From contig CAXIPT010000002.1 of the NCBI GenBank assembly GCA_964030475.1, positions 5,668,161 through 5,732,160 on the forward strand: 64,000 nt of DNA. The letters are read 5' to 3'. This DNA is from Tethya wilhelma (Eukaryota > Porifera > Demospongiae > Tethyida > Tethyidae). Shown in pieces: positions 22,288 to 35,500 of the stretch. Position numbers and translations under genes: made by a program. Below the pieces are notes generated by a model, which saw only the letters and a program-made list of their open reading frames with translations, made no database searches and had not been told where the DNA came from. Position 1 is the stretch's first letter. Each line of letters opens with the position of its first letter.

Positions 22288-25200
22288 TTATTCTGAACTG
22301 ATAATTATACATAAAACCTGAATAAAATACCCACTGCTATTAAATTCACCAAATAGCAGTTTTGTGATCATGTAATTGTTAAAGTTGTAATAAGTCATAT
22401 AAATCACAATCAAAAAAAGAATACTTAAAAAGCTAAAATTCAATCCAGAAATGACAAAACCTAACGAATTAATTACTAATCCAATTTCCATACTTAAGAT
22501 TAGGAAAATAATCATATGAAATATCATATAAATTACAGCATTTACAATTACACATGTACACATTCGCTTACAGGTATCATCCATTATTGTAAAGATGTGT
22601 GTATTGTATGTTACTACTAATAAGTATGTGGTAAAATATGAAGAAGTTAAATATGATGGAGAAAAGAGATGATACAGGATAGTCTGGTTAGCAACTAAAA
22701 CTGCCGGAAACAAATATGAATAGATGTCACTTGCTAGCAGTATTATGGTCAAGAAAAAAAATCGCAAAATTAATGCTTCAAAAATTTCTAGCATGAATAC
22801 TTTCACAATCTTATCATTTGACACTCTTACAAATACTGGTAAATTGAAATAAAAGTTTTCTTTGAAAATAATATTTCCGAAAATTTGGAATACCCCATAC
22901 CCAATGATAATCAACCAGAAACATGAGGAGTAATCCATATGTAAGCATACATTTTTCGCTTGAAGGAAGTCTTCATGAAACAGCTTGACATTTAATGATA
23001 CTAAAAGTGTGTCATTAGTCCAATTGGGAGATAAATGAGAAATTACTGATTGAACATGCTCAACATATAAGCAAGAAAATAAATCACACTGTTTGGTGTC
23101 ATGATTGTTAAAAATATTGCCATAAGAGAATATAGTGTGGTAATAAACATGACTCATGATACATCCAAGGTTTGAATGACATGTTACAATGCATCTTCTA
23201 CTGTATATTCTTTCCAGTATATGGAGGTAGAATTTGGTACAATCATCATGAGATTTCAGTAATGGACAGACAATGTTGTTCATATCTTCAATTTTCAAAT
23301 TTTTACTAAATTCTTCTAATACTCTAACTTCAAGAGGTATCCAATTCTCTGTAATTGCTATAGCAAGTGTTGAAAGATCACTAGTACAATATTCTTGCCA
23401 TGGAAGTGCCTGAAACGATTGCATTAAATAGTCAATGTTGTGTTTCTCAGCTGAAAAGAGACTGTAATCCTGTTCGCTTGTGTTATTTAAGCTAGTATAA
23501 TCTATAATTACATACGAATAATATTTCCGAAATTTTTGATGAAAGAACTTAAGTTGTTCGTCAATGGGAGCACCTGTTAAGCTAAGACTTTGAATCTGTT
23601 CTCGAAAGTATTCTCGTATCAATTTATGCATTTTGAAACGATGTTTGCCATCAAGAATATACTCTTGTAGTAAGGAATGTCTTACTAAGTTTTCTACATG
23701 ACTAGTATTGTAAGGTGTGCCGAACATAATGTATCGTACAGCTGAGAGATTAAATGATCCCGGAAAAATTGTTAAGTACCTGCCAAATTTACGCAGATCT
23801 CTGTCAAGGTTACTGACAGCAACATCCATAACTACTTTGAAGCGCACCCTTTTGTCACTAACTTTATCCAGTGTTATAATCAGATTATGGTTTAGTTCTT
23901 CCACAATGCTTGGTATAAACTCACTCCCACTAATAGTTACCAGTGTTCCAATAACTCTTAGAGCCAAAGGACATCCATCTACTGAATTACCCAATGCAAT
24001 TGCATCTGAGGACGAAATGTTACCAATAATTTTCCCCAATAGTTGTTTAGAAGCATTGGAATCGAGTTCCCCTACAAGCCAAGTTTGAAAGTAGTTTATG
24101 AGAAGAAGCCGTTCTTGTGAGGTTACAATCAGCTTAAGCTTTGAGTTGCTACCAGGCATGTCCTGGATCAAACCAATAAATAGTTGTCTTACATTGCTAC
24201 TTAGAATTCCATCACAGTTATCAAGAATGAGTACTGTGTCATTAAGCAAGGTCTGAGCCCAGTTCAAGAGCTCATAGCCATAAGTATTTGAACTATAAAA
24301 TCCATCATTATATCCTTTATACATTCCCAAGCCTGTTTGCCCAGAATCTGTAAAAGTGGTTTGCAATTGTCTTTGTTCTAAGACGTCAATGTAGCGAACA
24401 GCAATACCAAAACTGACTAATCTGTATCCAACATGAATGGCTAGAGTTGACTTTCCAAAGGCCGGAGGACCATAAATATTAATAATATGAGTTGACTTAG
24501 AGGTACCCGTGAAGAGTAACTTTGTCGTTATTGACACAACGTCATGTTCTCTCCCAACAAACAGATCAGAAAGTATAGGAAGATTATTAGGGGGCACAAA
24601 ATGTTTGTAAGCCTCGGCTAAAGAGTGTGGCTCTTCCTCTTCTTGAAACACTAATAAATGAGTGTTTAAAGAATCACTCAGTAGTCTGTTCACAATGAGT
24701 AAAGCTAGTAGAGTGGCTGCTAGTACAAGGGTAGACACTAGAAATGTTTTAGAATGTCTTCTTACTGTGTACAATTAAATAAATAGAATGGACAATAATT
24801 TAAATTTTGGGCTTACAAACCATTAGCTAGTTGCGTATACAGCATTGGCTTGCCATTGATCACAAAATTGTATATTTATATTATACAATAAACCAGGATG
24901 GGGGAGGGGTGCGGAAGGAATTATGGTTTTATGGTGATGGGGTATAATTCCGTTCACTAAAGATTGTATAATATAATAGTTCCATTAATGAAACAATGAA
25001 TATAATACAGTATTACTAACTATAGTTTTGAACATGCCTACACACCTTGTATTTGTCTTGTATCCAGAGTTATACCAAAACAATTTGGAAATTATCCCAT
25101 GCACATCTGCTCAAATTAACTCAAAAAAAAATTTAATAATAGTGGTCCAACTACGAATGAAAATAATTATGAGAAATTCAGAAATGGCAAAAAAACCTAA

Positions 25201-25815
25201 TGAACGTGCATGATACACCTCTTTCTGTTAATACCCAAATCAGTCTAAAATGGTGGTGGTAGTCGTGTGATTTTGAATCCTCAGTTTAACTGCATGTTAT
25301 ATACCCTGCTTTAATCGCCCTATTATTTATTCATCACACACTATGCCAGGATTTTTTTTTTTTGCCCCTTAATTCACCAGACATTCAGTTATATAGATAT
25401 TGAAATGGCCCACTTGCATTTATCTTTTACAGTCATGCAGGCACTTACCAAATTTAACTCGAGGCTTCTTTCTTCTTATGATTTTTAGCACCTCTTCCAC
25501 TAGATCTCTCCTGTCTATCTCCAAAAGCCCCTCCACCAGGTTGAGGTAGGTAGCATCCCTGCCATGTTTCTGTCTCCATTTTCTCAACAGTGCCAGCCTT
25601 CTATTCCGAATCTTCCTGTGTTCATCTTTAATGTCTTCCACATCCTGATGCTCTAGACCAATGAAAGGAGCCAATGCCTCCCAGTCAGTTACTTTGAGTG
25701 CTACTCTATTTGCATGCTTTTCAGAGCAAGGTTTTTCTAGTTCTTTACCCTGAATACTGAACTTAGCAAGCAGGAAATCCAACTGCTGTGCCATATTGAT
25801 GGTCAGATAGTCCAA
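22288..25815 (-). CDS. Death-TM-NB-ARC-multi-TM protein 2
   Basis: Exons 25449-25815 and 22288-24764, donor GTAAGT, acceptor CAG, phase 1. The product is 940 aa from the ATG at 25794, which I prefer because the paralogues also begin near MAxx; 947 aa from 25815. The Death domain shows [33 protein letters not shown] and LVEGLLEIDRRDLVEEV. The helix FLVSTLVLAATLLALLIV follows VRRHSKT. NB-ARC has FVGREHD, P-loop GPPAFGKST, Walker [21 protein letters not shown] and MHKLIREYF. The Cys-rich block (RRCIVTCHSNLGC, CDLFSC) precedes several hydrophobic segments and the conserved LFSPSYLTSS. It lies head to head with gene 3, about 1.1 kb away. Confidence 0.85.
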
Positions 25816-25885
25816 TCCTGAATCAGTGGTATTCGAGCTCTTTACTCCATTTTTTCACTCAGCGGAAGTAAACAAACTGAGGATA

Positions 25886-26078
25886 GGAGGTTGCAAGCGC
25901 GCAATTAGAGATCACGTGAAAAACGTTGATTGCTAATTTGCTAAATCACGATCTTTTTCTGCTGATTTAGCATTTACGGAGGTATACCAACAGTACACGG
26001 AAAAAATGCTAATCAGGCGGAAAAAAGATCGCAATCAACGTTATCAGCGTGATCTATAATTGCGCACTCGCAACCTCC
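25886..26078. mobile_element. Foldback element between NB-ARC genes 2 and 3
   Basis: GGAGGTTGCAAGCGCGCAAT and the bases after it are mirrored by the inverse ending ATTGCGCACTCGCAACCTCC. Inner parts (ATCACG, AACGTTGATTG, GCTAAT) also pair. Length 193 bp, non-coding. Confidence 0.7.
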
Positions 26079-26248
26079 TCTGAAACCCAACACTGCGGGA
26101 TGGCCGCACCCCACGCATGCAGCCCCACCCACAAATATTCCATAAATGGAAACCTCACTGAAGTTTAACAATGTCATACATTTGAAGTGGTGCCTCCAGT
26201 TTATTTGCCATTTTTGTTTACATGCAAGAGAGAAGGGAATGCCTCCAC

Positions 26249-26645
26249 CAGAGGAGGTAGGACACACTTGACCTTTCGGTAATGAGGTTGCTAATTAGAA
26301 ATTGTAGACTGGCTTGCAGGAAGATTTTTGAAGGTTGCAAGCATGATATTCAAACTCAGCACCCTTGCTTTAGTTAGAGATCACTTTATTTTTTTCTTTT
26401 TGGGCTCTCAACAAGGGATAATACAAGCGTGTTAAAAAGTTAATTAACATTCCATTGAACATTCCATAGTCCAGTAGCGGAAAACAAAGGCTCTGCAGAT
26501 GAAAAAAAGAGATGTCCCCCTCCCCCCCTAAATCAATAGTGCTAAGTTCAGAAAAAGCTTCGGAATACTTTAGAAACCATCGCTTCTGAAGAAAAACAAT
26601 CAGTGACCTCATTAGACAAAGGTCAAGTGTGTCCTACCTCCTCTG
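26249..26645. mobile_element. Second foldback in the NB-ARC 2/3 intergenic region
   Basis: CAGAGGAGGTAGGACACACT and following bases (26249-26288) are the inverse of 26604-26645. About 40 bp of terminal inverted repeat around a non-coding core. Confidence 0.75.
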
Positions 26646-26907
26646 TGCCTCCACATTGCGTTAGTTAGGGGAGGGCCTTACCAATTTCTGATAGAGTTGA
26701 AACAAGCCTCTATTATTGGTAACCATCTGGCTCAGTTTTAGTACCAAGAATTCAGAAGTCATTTGTTGATAGGAGACAACGGAGTTTGAAGGTGCGTTGT
26801 TTCAACCTACTGTACATATTGCTAATAGTTAATTGTTCAAAAGTCGAATGTTGATTTTTCATGAATGTTGCACGCCCTACAGAAGCTGAGACGAGTGAAA
26901 CTAGAAA

Positions 26908-27721
26908 ATGGCACAACCAGCTGATCGAGCCTTGAGGCTTGCTGCTCAGTTCAATATTAGCCGTGATGAGATCAATTCACCATGCTCTGAAGAGCACGCT
27001 AATGATTTAACTCTACTGTTAAGCAACTGGGAACATTTAGCTCCTCATATTGGAATACTACCAAGAGAAGTAGAAGAAATAAAAGCTGACAACCGAGACA
27101 GTCAAACAAAAAAGTTAGCTTTATTGAGAAAATGGCGAGAAAAGAATGGAACGAGTGCCACATACCTACAGCTAGTTCAAGGGTTATTGAAAATTAACAG
27201 AAGAGATCTTGCTGAGGAGGTCTTCAAAATAGTACTGCAAGCAACTGGGAGACAACCACACACTGATTATTCACGAAGCCTGACTCAGTGTGGTAAGTGC
27301 ACGTGGGGGTCATTATTTGTTGCTTGTGTGTATTTATTTGCCATTGCCGGCCTTGCAACCAAATGATTGCCAGCTACTGGACACAAGAGTAGCTATCATG
27401 TGTGTGTGTGTATGTGTGTGTTTGCCATTGCCTAGCAACCAAAGTTTTTAAGGGTTACTGGCAGCATTTGACTATGCATTGAGTGCCCCGCCCACTTAAG
27501 AGTCATACAACTATAATTTTTATTATTATAGTTTATAATAAATTTTCTGTACGTAGTTCATGCCCTTAAGTATGCGGTACTTAATTGACCAGTCATGCAT
27601 CGAGTCACATCAGTGCCCCCAATTTAAGGGTCATACAACTCTGTGGGTGTGTATGTGTGTGTTTGTAGGCTAATTGCCGGTGCATGTACGTATGCGTGTG
27701 TACGTGTGTGTGTGTGCGTCC

Positions 27722-27814
<93 letters not shown>

Positions 27815-30800
27815 TGTGTGTGCGTGTGTGTGTGTGTGTATTTATGTCTGTGTGTGTGCATATATGCGCATGTGGTGAGCAGGTTAATTGCCGGTTACTG
27901 GCTGAGTGCAGGTGACCAGTGGCGTAGCACCCCTTTGCCTTGACCGGAAGCGCAAAAACTATTTAATAATTGGATTAATTAATAAGTAATCAAGCCTTTA
28001 GAATCGCTATTACTTGTTTGTTGTTATAGAAGCTATTTTCCCAGCTCATTAAATAAGCTCTTGATAAACAAACTTCAGAACCGTTTAATTCACGCTAGGT
28101 TAATCAAAAGCACTTAGCAGCTTACTTCGAGCAATAGTCAAAGGTCACAATATCAATCACGTGACACAAAAGTGGGCGTGGCACCCAAAAATTTCCGTAC
28201 ATAGTTGCATACCTTTAAGTGTGTGGTACTTAATTGACCATGCATGAGTGCCCCCCATTTAAGGGTCATACAACTCTGTGGGTGTGTGAGTGTGTATGTG
28301 TGTGTTTGTAGGCTTATTGCTAATGCATGTGTGTGTGCGTGTGTATGTGTGTGTGTGTGTGTGTGTACACGTGATGTACAGGTTGGTGAATTTGTCACAA
28401 TTTCCTTCACACATGCACTTTAGTTCAAATTTGGGCCTCTCGCATGATACATGGCTTGTTGATACTATTGGCAATTATTGTGTCCTACAAGTACTTCACC
28501 GTACACCATGACCAGTTTCAGAAAGACCACATTATGACACAGTTTTGGCAGACATCATCCAGCGATCTTCCAGAAATTGCTGGTCCTTTTATTGGGAGAG
28601 AACATTATGTTGAGACAGTTGTTACAAAGCTACTTACCAACTCAACACGTTTTATCGATATTCATGGTCCTACAGGCTATGGAAAATCTACTTTAGCTAT
28701 TCATATTGGATATGCAGTGATACATTCCGGTAATGCTGTTCATTACATTGATGCACGTGAACATCTGCAAGTCATTTCACCGAAGTATTCTTTCACAGGC
28801 TTAGATGACAGTAGCCATAGTTTACAAGCTAGCAAATGGTCTGATCTAAATCCTCAATATAATCTCTTGGAATGGGCACAAAACTTAGAAAATAAAACTG
28901 TTCTCATTCTAGATAACTGTGACAGTAGTTCATGTAGTAGCCTAAGAAATTCTCTTGTTGATCTGATAGAAAATCTTCCACATGGTATGCTGAAGATGAT
29001 AGTTACTTCAAGAGAGGGTTTTTCTCAGAATACAGAACATGTTGATTATTGGTCACTATATTTAGAAGATTTAGACTCCAACGCTTCTACAAAATTATTG
29101 AATAATATGATACCAAACATTTCACTCTCAGATGCTGCTATTTTGGCTGACTATGTAGGTGGAAGTCCGTTAGTAGTAAGAGTTATTGGAATGTTAGTCA
29201 ACATTAGTGGAACAGATTTTGCTCCTAATTTGATAAAACAATTGAAGAATAACCCTACAACATCAAACAGTGTTTGCAATGAAAGTGCCCATTTTAGAGT
29301 AGTTATGGATGTAGCAATTAGCTATCTTGATAGTGATTTACAAACTGCTGGCCAATATTTATGCTTCTTCCCAGGATCTTTTGATTTTAAAGCTGCACTT
29401 TCTATTTTGTCTCCATTTGGTCAATATCAGATTGAAAAATTAGTACAGCATTCTTTATTGGAGCATTATGGTTATGCCAATAAGCGTCGCTTTAAAATGC
29501 ACAAATTGATAAAAGAATATTTTGTGGAGCTAGCTGCTACGTCAGTGTATAAAGAAAATTTTGAACACAAATTTAGAGAATACTATTCTGAACTTTATGT
29601 GAATTATACTCTGAACAATTCAGCAGAAATGGACGAACGACTATTTAATGCAGAAAAGCACAATTTGGATCACTCAATACAGTTATTTAAGTCCATACCA
29701 TTTGAAGAATTCTCTTCCATAGAAGTTTCTACTTTTGCGATTGCAATTAGCAAGAAATGGATAACTCCTGAAGTACGTGTCTTGGAAGTGTTCGTTAATA
29801 GGCTGGTAACAGAGGACTCACGAAAAAAAGCTTGTCAAATGTTTCCATCTGTTGTTGAATGCGCTAAGCTGTATTTCAAAATATTGGACAGAATATATTA
29901 TGCTCAAAAATGTCCCATGCAATGTCATTCAAATATTGACTGTGTTGTAAAACAACTGTATAAAAATAGGATATTTTGGAATGGAAATTGTGACCTATTA
30001 TCATGTGATTCTACTGGACATGTTTGGTCAATGATGAACTGGCTATGGTATGACAATGAGCATACAGAAGAAGTTGGTTCTATTATTCATGATCCTAGTT
30101 TTGTAAACATTTATCATGATGTATCTCAGGCACAAACGGCATGCTACTTTACAGGATTTTCTATGTATTCCTGGCTAGTATTATTTACCTTAGCACTTTA
30201 TGAATTTGTTGCCTATCGTTTGATAACAAGATATAAATCTTGGTTTAAACTATATAAGCTGTTTAAATACAGTTTTAGTAGATTTTTCTTGTTTTTTACG
30301 GAATACGATGATGACTGGTTCCATTATCAAGAGCGTGCACTCCCTTATGTGATAGTTGATGCTCTTTCTGTTGCTCTCAACCGTTTTGCTCCTGTGTTTT
30401 TGACTTTTATTCTATGTGATTTGTATGGATACTTGAATCCGAAGCATGCTCAACTGTATGTAGCAAACCAAGCACTATTACATTATTTCCTTTCTTTTTC
30501 ATACTTCAGTTCTACTTACTTAATTTTTTGTCTTGTTTCTTTGATAAGAGACATAGTCATTCCATTCGTTCATATGGTAGCTGATTGGAAAGACAATAAT
30601 CGTGATTATACTTTTCATAATCTTTCCTTAAAATTTGTGGGTGAGTTTTTATATGTATTATGCATTTTTTACGTTTATATTGAATTTTATACAGTTATAA
30701 GCTCTTTTAGCCTCATTTTTCATGATGATGTTACCACAAAGACATCAATTGTACTTATAACTTTGATTTACTTTTTGTTTTTATACGGAGTGGTGTACCT

Positions 30801-30912
30801 ATTAATTAAAAAAGCAATCAAACCTATTGTGAACAATTACTGCTCTTCAGTGAGCTCAAACCCTCTGAACAGATTATTTGGATTTAAAATATTAGATTTT
30901 GTTGCAAAATAG
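26908..30912 (+). CDS. Death-TM-NB-ARC-multi-TM protein 3
   Basis: Exons 26908-27292 and 28424-30912, donor GTAAGT, acceptor TTTAG, phase 1, 957 aa. The Death exon has [33 protein letters not shown] and [13 protein letters not shown]. The helix [15 protein letters not shown] begins exon 2. NB-ARC has FIGREHY, P-loop GPTGYGKST, Walker [22 protein letters not shown] (Ser and Val replace the usual Cys and Ala/Leu) and MHKLIKEYF. The Cys-rich region is [12 protein letters not shown] with CDLLSCDS. The C-terminal half has about five hydrophobic helices and [14 protein letters not shown]. It is the only plus-strand member. The intron holds a long (GT)n tract. Confidence 0.87.
27700..27851. repeat. 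(GT)n microsatellite in the gene 3 intron
   Basis: Near-pure GT repeat. The His/Thr-rich and Cys/Val-rich frames across it are artefacts. Confidence 0.95.
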
Positions 30913-32573
30913 AGGTATTATAATTATTTTTCTAAACACTATGGCACAGTAGTGACAGTACTAGACATGCACGCACATCAATTAAATTTTATTACTTGTA
31001 ATAATTTTTTAGTGTAAACTTTTTCTGTTTGTGCTACGAGTATAATTATATCTTGCTTTAAAGTTTTGGGTTGTAAAATTGTAAATTTGTTCATTAATTT
31101 TATTATTATAATAATCTTATAGTTATGACATGTTTTCTCTTATATAATAATATATATTATTATCGTACCCATATTGAATTTTGTGTATATTAAATGCATT
31201 TAAATAATTATGACATTGTACTGTACCTTATACACATACTACACATGCTGCTAAAGTTGTTTTGTAATATAATGAGTAAATAATTTACTGAAATTTTGTA
31301 ATTATTCTGTTGATTGCATGCAGATTGGAGCTCACCTCTAGCTATATACATATTTAATTTGTAGCACTTGTTCAGGCCAGGGTAGCTACATGTATCAGTG
31401 TTTCATTTAGCCAGAAAATTTAGACCATTTCTGTATATATATATATATACGAGTATAAATTATATCTTGCTTTAAAGTTTTGGGTTGTAAAATTGTAAAT
31501 TTGTTCATTAATTTTAATTTGTATTATATTATTTATAATTATTATAATAATCTTATAGTAGACCTTAACGCATACTACACATGCTGCTAAAGTTGTTTTG
31601 TAATATAATGAGTAAATAATTTACTGAAATTTTGTAATTATTCTGTTGATTGCATGCAGATTGGAGCTCACCTCTAGCTATATACATATTTAATTTGTAG
31701 CACTTGTTCAGGCCAGGGTAGCTATATACATGTATCAGTACATGTTTCATTTAGAAAAATTCTGAAGGGGGAGCTGGGGGGGCATGCAAAATGCAAAAGA
31801 GCACTTAGCCTAGACACCATGGTATCTATAGAGGCCTAGGGGTCTGAGGGTACGTATGCCCCCCAGAAAATTTAGACCGTTTCTGGTGCATTTTCAGGCC
31901 ATTTTTGAGGCTTTCAAGTCTGGTGCTGACACAACATTTATACAAATGACTTAGCAATAACTGTTTTGTCTTAATTGAAGACGTACGTTGAACAGAATAA
32001 TAATAAAAATTATAGCTGTTTAGTATGTAAAATAATTCTTTTATAATGAGTGTGTATATCATATAGCCTGTTAATTCCTTGCTTATGTTGTCTACATTTT
32101 ACATGGAAACTTAAAAAAAAATAACAAATAGCTTATAATTAATACATGTAGATTTCAAGGTGGATGACACACCATATCTTACTCTATCGTACATGATATT
32201 AATTTTGCTAAGGATATATACATCACCCCTATTGTTGAACTCTCAAAGTAAGCAATTCCTTTCAAACATACCAACCATCTCCCCTTTTGTTACATAATTT
32301 TTTTGCTGTCAGTTGCTTGTGAGCTTGTCATAGACTTCAGCAGGTGTAAATGAAACCCTGTGCTATATGCTGTAACAGTTTTCTTGAGGTTGGATATTAT
32401 ATCACTTATAGATCTGGTATTATTATATATAAACGCTCGTGGTACGCAAAATTTTCTTATGATTCTAGTGTAACAATTGTACAAAATGAGCATTTCTGTG
32501 TAAGAGTCAGTATATATAATGTGTGTAGAGCCAAATACAGTGAGCATTTCTGGCAATTTAATACCAGCTAGTG
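30913..32573. other. AT-rich intergenic region
   Basis: No gene recognised. It contains the tandem duplication at 31036-31726 and low-complexity AT sequence. Confidence 0.5.
31036..31726. repeat. Tandem duplication, 31036-31390 and 31449-31726
   Basis: Both halves begin ACGAGTATAA, share ATCTTGCTTTAAAGTTTTGG and TGCATGCAGATTGGAGCTCA, and end near GTTCAGGCCAGGGTAGCT. The second lacks about 75 bp in the middle. Identity is very high, so the event is recent. Confidence 0.85.
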
Positions 32574-35500
32574 TTAATTGCTTCTTGGTGCATACTTCAA
32601 GCTAGGTTCGTTCAGGATCTGTGTGGCATAGCGAAGATGGCTCCTGACAATGTCCACCTGCTCAGCAACATCATCCCAACTTCCCTCCATGCCTGGGAGA
32701 GTGGCTGCCAGGATGGTGTCTTGGATACCAGGAAAGAGAGAACTGCCGTAAGAGTTGACGGAGCTGGGAGCATAGATGATGTGCCTGTGTGTGTGTGTGT
32801 GTGTGCGTGTGCGTATGAGTGAGTGAGTTAGTGAGCGAAAGTGTGTGTGTGTGTGTGTGAAGGAGATAGAGTGCATGAACAGGGGTTGGAGCAAGGTGAG
32901 GGTTCAGAAACAAGGCTGATTCACGTTTAGGAAAAATTAGAAAAGAGAACCTGGTTTGAGTCTATACCTATAAAGGAAACTAGAGTAAAATTGTACTTAC
33001 TTGAAGTATGATCTTCCCGGCAGTCCCTCTGGGTGTATGAATGCTCTCTCCAAGTTCATTAGTTTGTTGTTGATGATTCTAATGGTGTTCTCATCTTGTG
33101 AGATGTCCTTGTGATGCTCTAGGACCTCTTGTATCTCTTCCCAACTACCAACACACGCATCACTGAAATCACTCACTGCAGCTTTGAGGTAATCTGGAGG
33201 GACAGAGAATAAAATAGCAAGAGTATATCATGTGCAATACATGCTTGGAAGCTCTATAGCTCTTCAATCATGATTCAAATGTTTAACCATATGCTTGATC
33301 TTCAAATAATTATTAGTCCACACCTTGTGTGTTAATGGCTATGAATAATAATGACATGCAAGCATGGTTTCCCTATATAGTCCCGTATATATAGGACATT
33401 GGTGGGAATAAAATTTGGCAAATTTCATTATTAGTGGATTTTATTTTTGTGGTAGCTAGCACATGTAGCAATACATGTATTACATATTCACTGTGCAAAA
33501 ATGACTGTTTGGCAGATTTAATATTGGTGGTCCTTGTATAACAAAACCACCAATCTGCTAATATCAAAATCTGCCAACTATACAATATACCCAGAGCTAC
33601 TATAGTAGAATGAAATACACACATACCTAGTCGAATCCCCTGCATCATAAGTGTAGCTCCGTACTTCTTCTCCAAGTTCTCAAATATCTCTTGGACAGCA
33701 ATTGCATAGTATCGGGGGTCAAAGGGCAACACAGGAGTGCTGGAGAGAGTTAGTGTTAGCTTGGTCCAGAAAATACCCAATGCTTTGTGATGAGTGAACT
33801 GGGGATCGGCAAAAGTGCTCACCCAGTAGAAGTTATCATGGACAGAATGGTAGACAGCATAGCTGGTCCTGTTTGTCTGTAATGCATGTAGAAAGATACA
33901 AAATTTTAAGTTAAATTTTAAGCTTAAAATTTAACTTTAATTTAAAATTTTAAGCTTAATTATAATACACATAAATTACATTGTGGCGATATCTAAACAA
34001 ATAAGGAAAGCAAATACATTATAACTTTTAATAGTAGGTAGACCTTGAGTGTATAAGATCAAAGTGAACAAAACACACTTTGGGAATTCTATTTTCTTCT
34101 TGGAGGTTTTATAGAGAATTTTCATGCATTTTCATGAGGGCTCTGAGCTCTCCTGAGAAGTTTTACCATACATGCAAGTTTACATGTTACTTACATAGCT
34201 GTGAGAGGAACATGTGATTCCCTGTGTTTGAAGGAACATGGTGTAGTCACTTCCAGAGCCAAGATCAGTCATCCTGCACAAAAAAGAGGTAAGGATCATC
34301 AATAACAAACGCTATAATGAATGGCCACATGCATCAGTAGAACCTCCGGATGGTGGATCCTCCAAGATAGGGACACTGTATTATAAACCTCTCAACAAAG
34401 GACAATTCTTAGCAATACAAGCAGAAACTCTGTAAGAGCACCACCTCTCTACAAAGGACAAACAAGCCGAATTTATATTGTTCCCAAAGTGTCCTTTGTT
34501 CAGAGGTTTCACTGTATGTACATGTATATACACTATCACGGATGGATCCATAAGTTTTAAACATGGATAGGTAATATAAAAAGTTGAGTCGACTTACTCA
34601 GGTTTCACGGTGCCATTGTAATCCTTAGAGCTGATGTTCATCCACTGGTCGTAGACAGTATCAAACTCTGAATCAGGACACTGGACGTTCTTAGCCACGT
34701 CCCATATTGGGGCATAGAGAAGAGGGTTGGCCTGAGTGATAAGAAACTCACTTCCTGTATAGATCACACACAGTCAAAATAGAAGTAAAATGGTGTTCTA
34801 TTGTGTGGGCAAGAGCAATAACTGACCAGATACTGCTGAATCTACATTGAGATAGGNAAGGAGATAGAGTGCATGAACAGGGGTTGGAGCAAGGTGAGGG
34901 TTCAGAAACAAGGCTGATTCACGTTTAGGAAAAATTAGAAAAGAGAACCTGGTTTGAGTCTATACCTATAAAGGAAACTAGAGTAAAATTGTACTTACTT
35001 GAAGTATGATCTTCCCGGCAGTCCCTCTGGGTGTATGAATGCTCTCTCCAAGTTCATTAGTTTGTTGTTGATGATTCTAATGGTGTTCTCATCTTGTGAG
35101 ATGTCCTTGTGATGCTCTAGGACCTCTTGTATCTCTTCCCAACTACCAACACACGCATCACTGAAATCACTCACTGCAGCTTTGAGGTAATCTGGAGGGA
35201 CAGAGAATAAAATAGCAAGAGTATATCATGTGCAATACATGCTTGGAAGCTCTATAGCTCTTCAATCATGATTCAAATGTTTAACCATATGCTTGATCTT
35301 CAAATAATTATTAGTCCACACCTTGTGTGTTAATGGCTATGAATAATAATGACATGCAAGCATGGTTTCCCTATATAGTCCCGTATATATAGGACATTGG
35401 TGGGAATAAAATTTGGCAAATTTCATTATTAGTGGATTTTATTTTTGTGGTAGCTAGCACATGTAGCAATACATGTATTACATATTCACTGTGCAAAAAT

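Noticed and set aside
28444..30912. NACHT-type NLR instead of NB-ARC
   Set aside because: The F(I/V)GRE start, DNCD Walker B, TS(Q/R)E sensor, GGCPLAL and MH-type winged-helix motif fit NB-ARC (Apaf-1/R-protein) better than NACHT.
33373..33822. Twin 149-aa frames at 33373-33822 and 35371-35820 as small genes
   Set aside because: Each is exon 13 of the peptidase read through its donor into the intron; the two are identical because of the 2-kb assembly duplicate.
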